Positions 50,927 to 59,292 of a stretch of DNA of 64,000 nt are shown here, piece by piece. Within the stretch, counting starts at the first letter, position 1; every line of letters begins with the position of its first letter. The notes under the pieces are model-generated. The model was not told the DNA's origin. It did no database searches and saw only the letters and a program-made list of their open reading frames with translations. Position numbers and translations under genes: made by a program. The DNA comes from Lachnospiraceae bacterium (GTDB lineage: Bacteria; Bacillota; Clostridia; Lachnospirales; Lachnospiraceae), in contig JAFWOE010000050.1 of the NCBI GenBank assembly GCA_017509985.1, positions 29,838 through 93,837 of the forward strand, read 5' to 3'.

Positions 50927-53365
50927 ATGTATCAGAACGCACCTATTTCTGAACGAGTTCAGAAGATCCGCAGAATGTATCGTGACAAAAAACCGAAAAT
51001 CGATATTTCCCGTTATCGCCTGGTGACAGAGTTCTATATGGACAATCCCCAGCTCCCCGGAATCTTGAAAAGGGCAAAGAACCTGAGAAATCTTTTTGAG
51101 AATATGCCTACACCCGTACGTGACCACGAGCTGATCGTCGGCCATCCCGGGGAGGAGTTCCGCAGCAGCGCAGTCTATCCCGAGCATTCTTTCTTCTGGT
51201 TCCTCGATGAGATCGATATTTTCCCCACCCGTGATGTCGATCCCTATGACCTCGATCCCGAAGATAAAGAATATATCCTTAAGACCGGTGAATTCTGGCT
51301 CAAGAATTCGACCTGCGCCGCGATCGACGAGGTGTTCCCCGATGAGTATTACAGGGATATCCTTGGAAACGGCGTACTGAACTTCGGACCGAAAAACAAC
51401 AGCGGTTCCCCCATCGGCCATTACTGCGGCAACTTCTGGAAAGTCGTCGACAAGGGCTTGGGTTCCATTCTGGAAGAGGTCCGCGCCAAGAAAGCCGATA
51501 TGCTGGAAAAGGGACTTCAGGGAGACGAAGGCCAGAAGTTCCAGTTCTACCGTGCGGTGGAGACGGTAACCGAAGGCATCATCATCTATACCAAACGTTA
51601 CGCTGCAGAGTGCGAGCGTCAGGCTGCAGTCTGCACCGATCCGGTTCGTAAGGCAGAACTTCTCCAGATGGCAGACAGCTTAAACTGGATCATGGAAAAG
51701 CCCTGCCGTACGTATCACGAAGCCCTGCAGGCCTGCTTCCTTTATCAGCTGGGACTTCTTTTAGACAGCCAGCCTCACGGCATCAGCTACGGCCGTCTGG
51801 ATCAGTACGTCGGCAAGTATGCCGAACGCGATATCGCAGAAGGACGCCTGACGAAAGAACAGGCTCAGGAACTGACCGATATGTTCATCCTCAAGGTCGC
51901 CGAGATCAACAAGGTCTGGTCCACGGGCGCTACCAAGAGCGGCCCGGGCTACACTTCCGGCCAGCTGATCACGCTGGGCGGCGTAGACCGCGACGGCAAC
52001 GATGCCACCAACGTTGCGACCTATATGATCATGCAGTCCTCCGCCCGTCTGAAACTGCATAACCCGCCGCTGGCTTTACGTCTGCATGAAGGCACCCCCG
52101 AAGAACTCTGGGAGGCCGGCATCGAGACGACCAAACAGGTCGGCGGCGTTCCCTGCTTCGAGTGGGATGATATCGCCATGGAAAGCCTGATGCGCCGCGG
52201 CATTACGCTGGAGGATGCAAGGAACTACTGCCTCATCGGCTGTGTGGAGCCCTGCGTATGCGGCTGCGACTTCGCCAACTCCGGCGGCGACGGCAACAAC
52301 GCCTATACCATCCTTCCTGCGGCCCTGTGGTGCGCGATCAACAACGGCACCAATCCGATGGCTTTCGGCCGCGGCGGCAACCAGGAAGTCAAGCTGGAAC
52401 TCAAGCCCACCGGTCCTCAGTGCGGTTATCTCTATGAAATGACCAGCATGCAGCAGGTTCTGGATGCCTATAAGACGGAGATGGATTTCTTCACAAAATG
52501 GCAGGTCAGCATGATCAACTGCTACGAATACCTCTATGCGATGCGCAATCCGCTGCCGCTGCTTTCGGCTACCATGGACGGCTGCCTGGAAAGCGGCAAG
52601 GACGTACTCTGGGGCGGCGCGAAGTACAACGGCGCCGGCAACTCCAGCATCGGCCACGGCACGGTTGCCGACAGCCTGAACATCATCGACCAGGTCTGCT
52701 TCCGCGACAAGATCGCTTCTACGAGGGAGCTCTATGATGCCCTGATCAACGACTGGGAAGGATATGAGGATCTGCGTCAGTATATCGTCGGTCGCTGCAG
52801 CCACTTCGGCAACAACGACCCCGAGGCGGATAAGTACTTAAAGTTCGTTGCGGATACCTATTCCGAAGGCATCACTCGCGGCATTTCCCCGAGAGGCTGC
52901 CACTGGTCTGCAGGCTGCTGGCCCGTAACCCTAAACGTCGTAATGGGTATGTTCACCGCGGCGACTCCGGACGGACGTCACGCAGGCGCACCGCTTTCCG
53001 ACGGTATTTCCCCGGTTCAGAGCATGGACAAGAGCGGCCCGTTCGCGACGATCAACTCCATCTTAAAGTTCGATCAGGCCAACTATGCAAACGGTACCTT
53101 ATGCAACATGAAGTTCCATCCCACCGCACTTCAGGGCGCCGAGGGCGACAAGAAACTGCGTGCTGTCATGGAGACCTACTTCAAGGGAGGCGGAATGGAG
53201 CTGCAGATCAACGTTGTATCTGCCAATATGCTCCGTGAGGCTCAGGAAAAACCGAAAGACTATGAAGACCTTGTCGTTCGTGTCGCCGGCTTCTCCGCAT
53301 ACTTCGTTGAAGTCTACAAAGAGGCCCAGGACGACCTGATCCGCCGTACGGAGATGAGCGTCTGA
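50927..53365 (+). CDS. Glycyl radical enzyme 2 (dehydratase/lyase type)
   Basis: An 812-residue glycyl radical enzyme. The active site is Cys439 with Glu441 in LIGCVEPCVCGCDF, and the radical glycine is Gly788 in RVAGFSAYF. GCVEP is the wording found in glycerol/propanediol dehydratase, choline lyase and hydroxyproline dehydratase groups, so a dehydration or lyase reaction is likely. Cys443, 445 and 447 directly after the active site are unusual. The match to GRE-1 is only moderate, so the two probably act on different substrates or steps. Strong site AAGGAGGAG. It has its own promoter and a bidirectional terminator after it. No separate activase is next to it. Confidence 0.95.
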   Translation: MYQNAPISERVQKIRRMYRDKKPKIDISRYRLVTEFYMDNPQLPGILKRAKNLRNLFENMPTPVRDHELIVGHPGEEFRSSAVYPEHSFFWFLDEIDIFPTRDVDPYDLDPEDKEYILKTGEFWLKNSTCAAIDEVFPDEYYRDILGNGVLNFGPKNNSGSPIGHYCGNFWKVVDKGLGSILEEVRAKKADMLEKGLQGDEGQKFQFYRAVETVTEGIIIYTKRYAAECERQAAVCTDPVRKAELLQMADSLNWIMEKPCRTYHEALQACFLYQLGLLLDSQPHGISYGRLDQYVGKYAERDIAEGRLTKEQAQELTDMFILKVAEINKVWSTGATKSGPGYTSGQLITLGGVDRDGNDATNVATYMIMQSSARLKLHNPPLALRLHEGTPEELWEAGIETTKQVGGVPCFEWDDIAMESLMRRGITLEDARNYCLIGCVEPCVCGCDFANSGGDGNNAYTILPAALWCAINNGTNPMAFGRGGNQEVKLELKPTGPQCGYLYEMTSMQQVLDAYKTEMDFFTKWQVSMINCYEYLYAMRNPLPLLSATMDGCLESGKDVLWGGAKYNGAGNSSIGHGTVADSLNIIDQVCFRDKIASTRELYDALINDWEGYEDLRQYIVGRCSHFGNNDPEADKYLKFVADTYSEGITRGISPRGCHWSAGCWPVTLNVVMGMFTAATPDGRHAGAPLSDGISPVQSMDKSGPFATINSILKFDQANYANGTLCNMKFHPTALQGAEGDKKLRAVMETYFKGGGMELQINVVSANMLREAQEKPKDYEDLVVRVAGFSAYFVEVYKEAQDDLIRRTEMSV

Positions 53366-53393
53366 TAAAGGCATAAATAACCGGTAGGAAAAC

Positions 53394-53438
53394 AAAAAAG
53401 ATACCGCTTTTGCCAAAGGCTTAAGCAGTATCTTTTTT
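53394..53438. terminator. Bidirectional terminator between GRE-2 and the SDR gene
   Basis: AAAAAAGATAC and GTATCTTTTTT form an 11-bp outer stem giving T runs on both strands, with inner GCTT / AAGC pairing. It suits the convergent gene pair. Confidence 0.9.
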
Positions 53439-53485
53439 ATATCCCTGCTGTTTGAAACGATCCGAAGAGATCAATCCCCAATGTG

Positions 53486-54391
53486 TTATTCCGGGTCACT
53501 CGGGCAGCCGTGCCCCATATAGCAGAAGGTCATGGTAAGCGGGAAGTCGTCCGAATAGATCTTCGGACGGTTGGATAGCGTCTCGGGGCAGGGGAACGGA
53601 TAGTGCATGGCCTCTAAAACGTCGCCGATCATGGTGCCTGTGCCGTGCATCTGGTCCGCATGCTGCAAAAGCCAGACCATTCCGGCTCCGGCAGCGTCCG
53701 AGGGGATCATGCCCGGGAAGCCCGGCATCCTCATGTTCTTCATCTCCTCGGTAACCTCTTTAACGGAGGCCGGGTTCACGGCTCCGACGCCTGCAGGGCA
53801 GAGACAGAAGACGTTGACCCCGCTCCCTTTAATCTCGTTGGCAAGGCTCATCGTTGCGCTGGTGGCAGCGGCTTTTGACGCGGTGTAGATGCTTCCGCCA
53901 AGCATTCCGGGAAGGAAATGGAACTGGGTCGTGGAGTAGCAGACTGCACCGTGATGACGCTTTAGCATATCTGGCACAAAGGCGTTGACCGCCAGCATCA
54001 CGGCACGGGCGGAGATCGCGTAAGCCCTGTCCAGGTCCTCGATGCTAGAGCCGAGGATCGGTCCGCTTAAGGACATGTCCATGGCGTTGTTCAAAAGGAT
54101 ATCGACCTTTCCAAAGGCGGATATGGCAGCTTCCCTCAGCGCGGCAATATCCTCGGCGCGGCTCACGTCGCACTTTACAAAAATGGCAGTGCCGTCTCCG
54201 CAGTCGGCATTGATGGTGTCTGCAACAGCCAGTCCGCGGGCTTCGTTCTGTCCCACGATCACAACTTTGGCTCCGGACCAGGCCAGCGCCTGCGCATAAC
54301 CTTTGCCGACGTTGCTGGTGGATCCGGTAATAACGGCTACTTCGTCCGCCAGAGTCCCCGGTTTCAGGCCAGTGTACGAAAGATCAAACAT
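53486..54391 (-). CDS. Short-chain dehydrogenase/reductase (SDR)
   Basis: A 301-residue NAD(P)-dependent oxidoreductase. The cofactor site is TGSTSNVGKGYA (about residues 22-33, a variant of TGxxxGxG), NNAMD replaces the usual NNAG, and the catalytic set is Ser in CYSTTQF and Tyr-x3-Lys in SIYTASKAAA. It oxidises or reduces a hydroxyl/keto group. It has its own promoter and AGGAGG site and converges on GRE-2. The position suggests a role in the same pathway, for example oxidising the substrate or reducing the ketone or aldehyde product. Confidence 0.9.
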   Translation of the reverse strand: MFDLSYTGLKPGTLADEVAVITGSTSNVGKGYAQALAWSGAKVVIVGQNEARGLAVADTINADCGDGTAIFVKCDVSRAEDIAALREAAISAFGKVDILLNNAMDMSLSGPILGSSIEDLDRAYAISARAVMLAVNAFVPDMLKRHHGAVCYSTTQFHFLPGMLGGSIYTASKAAATSATMSLANEIKGSGVNVFCLCPAGVGAVNPASVKEVTEEMKNMRMPGFPGMIPSDAAGAGMVWLLQHADQMHGTGTMIGDVLEAMHYPFPCPETLSNRPKIYSDDFPLTMTFCYMGHGCPSDPE

Positions 54392-54446
54392 ACATATTTC
54401 CTCCTATCTTTATAAAAAATCCAAGTATATTCAATTCATTGGTTTG

Positions 54447-54475
54447 AGTATATACGATACCCCCTCACTTGTCTA
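54447..54475 (-). promoter_or_regulatory. Promoter of the SDR gene
   Basis: Minus strand TAGACA (54470-54475), 17 bases, TATACT (54447-54452). It is divergent from the promoter of the next surface-protein gene. Confidence 0.55.
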
Positions 54476-54567
54476 TCCCGGCGGCAGCTCCTTTTTTTAA
54501 ACAGCGGATCCCAAAAGGGCGGCAAAAAAAGATCCGATTCCGAAAAAGCAAAACCGCCGAATTATCA

Positions 54568-54596
54568 TTGACGCATCCTTAGTGAGAAGATTATAT
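54568..54596 (+). promoter_or_regulatory. Probable promoter of the caspase-like protein gene
   Basis: TTGACG (54568-54573), 17 bases, TTATAT (54591-54596). A second -10-like TATAAT lies at 54603-54608 without a good -35. Confidence 0.5.
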
Positions 54597-54649
54597 TTTT
54601 GATATAATTAAAGATAAAATGCCGGAAATAATCACAAAGGAGAAATCAT

Positions 54650-57600
54650 ATGTATTGTCGGGAATGCGGCAAGGAAATCAGCGACTCTTCGAAATACTGC
54701 CGGTGGTGCGGGGCAAAAACAGATTTCGGTTTGGATATGGAAGAATCTGAATCGTTTCAGGCAGACGAAGAGCAGATGGATAATGATTATGATATAGACG
54801 AAGCGCCTGTAAAATCCAAAAAAAAGCTGTTTGCGGCCGTGATCATCATCGCGGCCTGCGTCGCGGCGCTTCTTATTGCGGTGCATTTTATCCATCCCGG
54901 TTTTCCCGGAAACGGTTCTGAAAAAAACAAATCACAAACCGAAAAGGAGTCAGAAGAAAGATCTGACGGGAGCGAAACGTCCGAAAGCGTGGAAGACATA
55001 CGCGAAGACGAAAAGGCGAAAGACGATCACGGCCAGGCCCGTGCCTTAGAGATCCTGGAAAAGTTCGAAAGCATCCCGGAAGAGGAGATCGAACCCTTTA
55101 CGGAGGAAGAGATCAATACTTTTGAGAAAGCGGACGAGGGCATCACTGCGCTTACGGACGATTATGTTGATGAAGAAGGCTATATCGAACCGGAAGAGCT
55201 TGAAGAATTCCTGGATGTGATCGAAGACTATGTTTCGGATCTCAGGAAAAACGGCGTGGTTGCGGCCTATGAAAGGGACGACACTTCGGTCTCCATCCTG
55301 TTCGAAAGCGGGATCAGTTACTACATTGCCGCACCGATCAGGGGGCTTTTGAATTCCGGAAGTGACGAAACGAGGGTACTGGCGCTCGAAACGTTCTCCG
55401 GGTCCGATTATGGCATGTTTGACCTGGACAGGAATTTCCTCGAAAAGGACTTAAAAACAATAGCCCGAAAAGTCGGGGAAGCCAGTGATGAGTATTCCTT
55501 TAACGCAGACAATGATTACCGCGAAGTAGAAAAAGTAAGCGTACAGTATCTGAAAGAACTGGATGGCTTCAAACTGCTTCTCTGGCATGGACACGGCGGA
55601 TATTTCACAATGAATGGAACCATCCTGATGACGAATCAGGAATATGATAAAAACAACCACAGTCTGGATACCGACATGAAATTAGGCCGGATTACCCTTG
55701 CGAAAGCCCATGACTATTTCTGGGAAAGCCAGAAATATGCGATCACTCCGAAATTTGTGGACAAATACTTTCCAAAAATCGACAATTCGATCGTTTATCT
55801 GGGTGCCTGTGACTCGTGCGCCCACTCTGATTTCGCCGAGAGCCTGCTCAGGCGTGGCGCCCGCTGTGTGATTGGATATACAAAAACAGTTGCCGGCACG
55901 TATGAGCTGAACTGCAGGACGCAGCTTTTCGAAAGGCTGCGAAACGGCGAAAGCATCCCGGATGCCATAAAGAATACGACAGACAGTATGGTAGCGGAAC
56001 CGTTGAATTATATAGCGGGCGGGGTGCTTTATGCTTATTATGCGGATGGCCTGCAGCCTTCGGATCAGTATCTTGAACCGGAGGATAATAAGGAAGAGCA
56101 TAAGAAGGAATCCGAGCAGCCGCTTGCGATTCCGGATCCGGAAGACCTTATGGCAGGTCAGGAAGTGACTTTCGGCCATTATTACCGCGACTATGAATAT
56201 CCGAACGACAAGATGCCGGTTGAATGGGTCGTGCTGGATGCTCATGACGGAAAAGCGCTGCTGACAAGCAAGTATGCCCTTATCAATCTTCAGTATCTGG
56301 ATTACAACGGGACATGCACGTGGGAGACCAGTTACTTAAGGGAGTGGCTTAACAATGAATTCTATAATGAAGCATTTACCGATGCGGAAAAGGAGATCAT
56401 CCGGCTGACGGACCTGACAAACGAAGATAATCCGAGATTCGGGACGGATGGCGGAAATACAACATCAGATCATGTATTTGTTTTAAGCGCGGACGAAGCA
56501 GATCAGTATTATTCGTCCGATATGCAGCGCCGGGCAAAAGGGACCTCCTGGGCTTATCATAACGGCCTGGCCCTGGTCAGCCCTGATACCGGTGATTATT
56601 CTTCCGTAGTCTTCAATGGGGTGTACGGGAATTTACCCGATTTCAACTGCATGTACTGGCTTCGCACCCCCGGGGCAGACAGCGGCGCTGCCGCTTTTGT
56701 CGATGAAAAGGGAACCGTTCAGCTTGGAGGTAACTGGGTCTACTATTATCCGAAAGCAGATCCCAAAGTGATGAGCAATCTTCCGGAGATCGGAGTAAGG
56801 CCGGTGCTGTGGCTGGAAAAAGAAGCGGCAGGTCCGGATCATACAGGCGGGGGCGGAGCATTAAGTGCTGTACAGGATAGTGATATCATAGAAGCATACC
56901 GTGAAGTACTGGAAAGCAGTTACCGTGGTACCGTGGAAGCACCCTGGTACTGCTTCGGATTTGTCGACAATGATGAAATACCCGAACTTCTGCTTTCGGA
57001 AGGAAACTACCATGCGGCCGCTGTGAAGGTTTATACCTATAAAGAAGGAACGGTGCAGGAAATCGGGATATACGGATCGGACGGCAACATGAGCTATTAT
57101 CCTTATGAAGACCTGATCTTTACCTACTGGATCGGCCAGGGACATTACATCAATACCTATTATCATACCGACGGCTCCGTTATCCACTCCCTTCACAGCG
57201 CAGACACACCGACAGGACCGGATCCGACCCCGGTAAAACAGGTGGATGATATCGATGTTTCTGCAGATGAATACGATTCCTTGAGCGAACAGATCCGTGC
57301 GGCTTATCCTACGGAACAGATGACTACCGTCGGATACAGCTATAACATGTATGCCTATCCGGACAGCAGCGGCTTTGAGGAACTTGAAAGATATCTGGAA
57401 GACAAAGCGCGGCTGAAGGCAGCGCTTGAAGACGAAACCGGTCTGGCGGCCTGCGAACTCATCTGTGCAGATTATGACAAAGACGGAACGAGAGAAGCTT
57501 TTGCTGTGACCGGAGAGCCGGAAGACAACGGGGATGGAGCACTGTACTACAGCAATGCCCGCGTATGGTTTGTTTCGTCAGACGGACAGGTTACAGAAAT

Positions 57601-57919
57601 GACTGCTCCTGAAGAGGGCCAGCGTCTGAGAATGATCAACACGGAAACTGCGCTGTTCTATACCTTTGAAAGACACGCCTACGGCTCATCCAGCGTATCT
57701 TATATCTACGGAGTGCGAAACGGAAAACCCTATGAACCGGAGCTTTCCGGAGCATGCGAGATGTTCCGGCGCGCGGATCCTTCGGATACAACCGAAGAGG
57801 AACCGGTCGTCACGGGCCCCTTTGCCTATACAAAGAGTGTATTTGTCATGGGGCAGGGCCATACTTATCAAACCCATTTCTGCAGATACAACAGCTCCGC
57901 CGGAGAATTTGAAAGCTGA
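54650..57919 (+). CDS. Membrane-anchored caspase/gingipain-like protein with zinc ribbon and DUF6273-like domain
   Basis: A 1089-residue protein. Cytoplasmic zinc ribbon Cys3, 6, 17, 20 (CRECGKEI...CRWCG), one membrane helix (about residues 60-83), an acidic linker, then an outside region. Residues about 290-450 resemble a clan CD (caspase/CHAT/C25) fold: HGHGG with His313/His315 and YLGACDSC with Cys387, then a strand motif RCVIGYTKTVAG. Residues about 510-730 match DUF6273 (WETSYLREWLNNEFYNEAF, YWLRTPG, GVRPVLWL). Two further C-terminal domains are unrecognised. Proteolytic activity is inferred from the His/Cys pair only. Ribosome site AAAGGAGA. Confidence 0.78.
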   Translation: MYCRECGKEISDSSKYCRWCGAKTDFGLDMEESESFQADEEQMDNDYDIDEAPVKSKKKLFAAVIIIAACVAALLIAVHFIHPGFPGNGSEKNKSQTEKESEERSDGSETSESVEDIREDEKAKDDHGQARALEILEKFESIPEEEIEPFTEEEINTFEKADEGITALTDDYVDEEGYIEPEELEEFLDVIEDYVSDLRKNGVVAAYERDDTSVSILFESGISYYIAAPIRGLLNSGSDETRVLALETFSGSDYGMFDLDRNFLEKDLKTIARKVGEASDEYSFNADNDYREVEKVSVQYLKELDGFKLLLWHGHGGYFTMNGTILMTNQEYDKNNHSLDTDMKLGRITLAKAHDYFWESQKYAITPKFVDKYFPKIDNSIVYLGACDSCAHSDFAESLLRRGARCVIGYTKTVAGTYELNCRTQLFERLRNGESIPDAIKNTTDSMVAEPLNYIAGGVLYAYYADGLQPSDQYLEPEDNKEEHKKESEQPLAIPDPEDLMAGQEVTFGHYYRDYEYPNDKMPVEWVVLDAHDGKALLTSKYALINLQYLDYNGTCTWETSYLREWLNNEFYNEAFTDAEKEIIRLTDLTNEDNPRFGTDGGNTTSDHVFVLSADEADQYYSSDMQRRAKGTSWAYHNGLALVSPDTGDYSSVVFNGVYGNLPDFNCMYWLRTPGADSGAAAFVDEKGTVQLGGNWVYYYPKADPKVMSNLPEIGVRPVLWLEKEAAGPDHTGGGGALSAVQDSDIIEAYREVLESSYRGTVEAPWYCFGFVDNDEIPELLLSEGNYHAAAVKVYTYKEGTVQEIGIYGSDGNMSYYPYEDLIFTYWIGQGHYINTYYHTDGSVIHSLHSADTPTGPDPTPVKQVDDIDVSADEYDSLSEQIRAAYPTEQMTTVGYSYNMYAYPDSSGFEELERYLEDKARLKAALEDETGLAACELICADYDKDGTREAFAVTGEPEDNGDGALYYSNARVWFVSSDGQVTEMTAPEEGQRLRMINTETALFYTFERHAYGSSSVSYIYGVRNGKPYEPELSGACEMFRRADPSDTTEEEPVVTGPFAYTKSVFVMGQGHTYQTHFCRYNSSAGEFES

Positions 57920-58005
57920 ACAAGAACCCTTCGGAAGATTTCTCCGGGCTCTTAAGTATGATATAATAATAAAACAAAATGGAAATCAGCACAGGAGGTA
58001 TTATT

Positions 58006-59049
58006 ATGCTGACGGCGAAACAAAACATGTTGGAAGTGATCAAAGGCGGAAACCCGGACCGGTTCTGCAATCAGTTTGAGGCGGTACAGATCCTGTTCCA
58101 GCCGTTCCTGTTCCGGTCGCCTACACCTAAATACGGGCAGGAGAACCTTTTAAATGCCTGGGGCATTACCAACAGCTGGCCGATCGGCACTCCCGGCCCC
58201 TTCCCGGTCCATACGCCCGATAAGATCGTCATTAAAGATATAGAGGACTGGAAAGATTACGTGCATGCGCCTTCCTTAAAGTTTACCGATGAGGAGTGGG
58301 GAGTCTGCAAGCAGATGTATGACGCGGTGGATCACGAAAAAACCATGGCGGCGATCTTTGTGGCTCCCGGACTTTTCGAGCAGTGCCACCATCTCGGTGA
58401 GATCCAGAATACGCTCATGAACCTGTACGAGTATCCGGATGAGATGCATGACCTGATCAATTATCTGAAGGACTGGGAACTGGAGCTGGCGGAGGGCATC
58501 TGTTCGAACCTCCATCCGGAAGCGATCTTCCATCATGACGACATGGGATCCCAGAAGAGCACCTTCATGAGCCCGGAGATGTGGGAGGAATTCTATGTGG
58601 AGCCCTATAAGGAGATCTACGGATATTATCATGAGCATGGCGTAAAACTGATCTTCCATCATTCGGACAGCTATGCCGCCACCCTGGTGCCCGCCATGAT
58701 CGAAATGGGCATCGATGTATGGCAGGGATGCTTCAGCACCAATAACCTTCCCGAACTGATCAAAAAGTACGGCGGCCAGATCAGCTTCATGGGCGGGATC
58801 GAGAACATGCTGGTCGATTTTGACGGATGGACGGAAGAGAACAACCGTGAAGTGGTCCGGAAGACGCTGGATGAGTGCGGAAACAAATATTTCATCCCCT
58901 GTATCGCGCAGGGCGGGCCCGGTTCGGTCTTCAAGGGCGTTTATGCGAGCCTCTGCAAGGAGATCGACGAGTACAGCATCGAAAAGTTCGGTGTCACACA
59001 GGAAGACCTGGACGCACAGCGTGCTCCCTGGCAGATCCTGTTCGGGTGA
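58006..59049 (+). CDS. Uroporphyrinogen decarboxylase-family protein (2), methyltransferase-like without the usual zinc motif
   Basis: A 347-residue UroD-superfamily barrel protein, paralogous to the one at 7022. The position of the methyltransferase H-x-C motif reads FHHSDS (His218, His219, Ser220), so the first zinc cysteine is replaced, while FIPCIAQGGPGS supplies a cysteine at the later position. HHDDMGSQKSTFMSPEMWEEF is also conserved in this uncharacterised branch. ATG at 58006 follows AGGAGG. A TATAAT at 57962 may be its -10. A terminator follows. The function is unknown. Related genes often accompany anaerobic demethylation or GRE clusters, which is a loose inference. Confidence 0.78.
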   Translation: MLTAKQNMLEVIKGGNPDRFCNQFEAVQILFQPFLFRSPTPKYGQENLLNAWGITNSWPIGTPGPFPVHTPDKIVIKDIEDWKDYVHAPSLKFTDEEWGVCKQMYDAVDHEKTMAAIFVAPGLFEQCHHLGEIQNTLMNLYEYPDEMHDLINYLKDWELELAEGICSNLHPEAIFHHDDMGSQKSTFMSPEMWEEFYVEPYKEIYGYYHEHGVKLIFHHSDSYAATLVPAMIEMGIDVWQGCFSTNNLPELIKKYGGQISFMGGIENMLVDFDGWTEENNREVVRKTLDECGNKYFIPCIAQGGPGSVFKGVYASLCKEIDEYSIEKFGVTQEDLDAQRAPWQILFG

Positions 59050-59105
59050 CCGGTCTGTCATTTCGGAAAACAGTTCATTTCAGACAACAGTATAAGATCG
59101 AAAAA

Positions 59106-59135
59106 CTGCCGCACGGATGTGCGGCAGCTTTGTTC
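59106..59135 (+). terminator. Terminator after the second UroD-like gene
   Basis: CTGCCGCAC-GGAT-GTGCGGCAG, a perfect 9-bp stem, followed by CTTTGTTCT. Confidence 0.75.
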
Positions 59136-59163
59136 TGGATTCAGATCGGGATGCCCGGTGTCC

Positions 59164-59192
59164 TTGACGTCCGTTTTTCAACCGTTTATAAT
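59164..59192 (+). promoter_or_regulatory. Promoter of the subtilase lipoprotein gene
   Basis: TTGACG (59164-59169), 17 bases, TATAAT (59187-59192). It leaves a leader of about 95 bases with no obvious structure. Confidence 0.75.
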
Positions 59193-59292
59193 TCTTCCGA
59201 TTAACCGGGAAAAGAAAGGGAATGCAGCTTTGGCTTTGGAGCTTAATTCCAATACATCTTTATAACCATCCTGACTTTTTAAGGAGAGAAAC

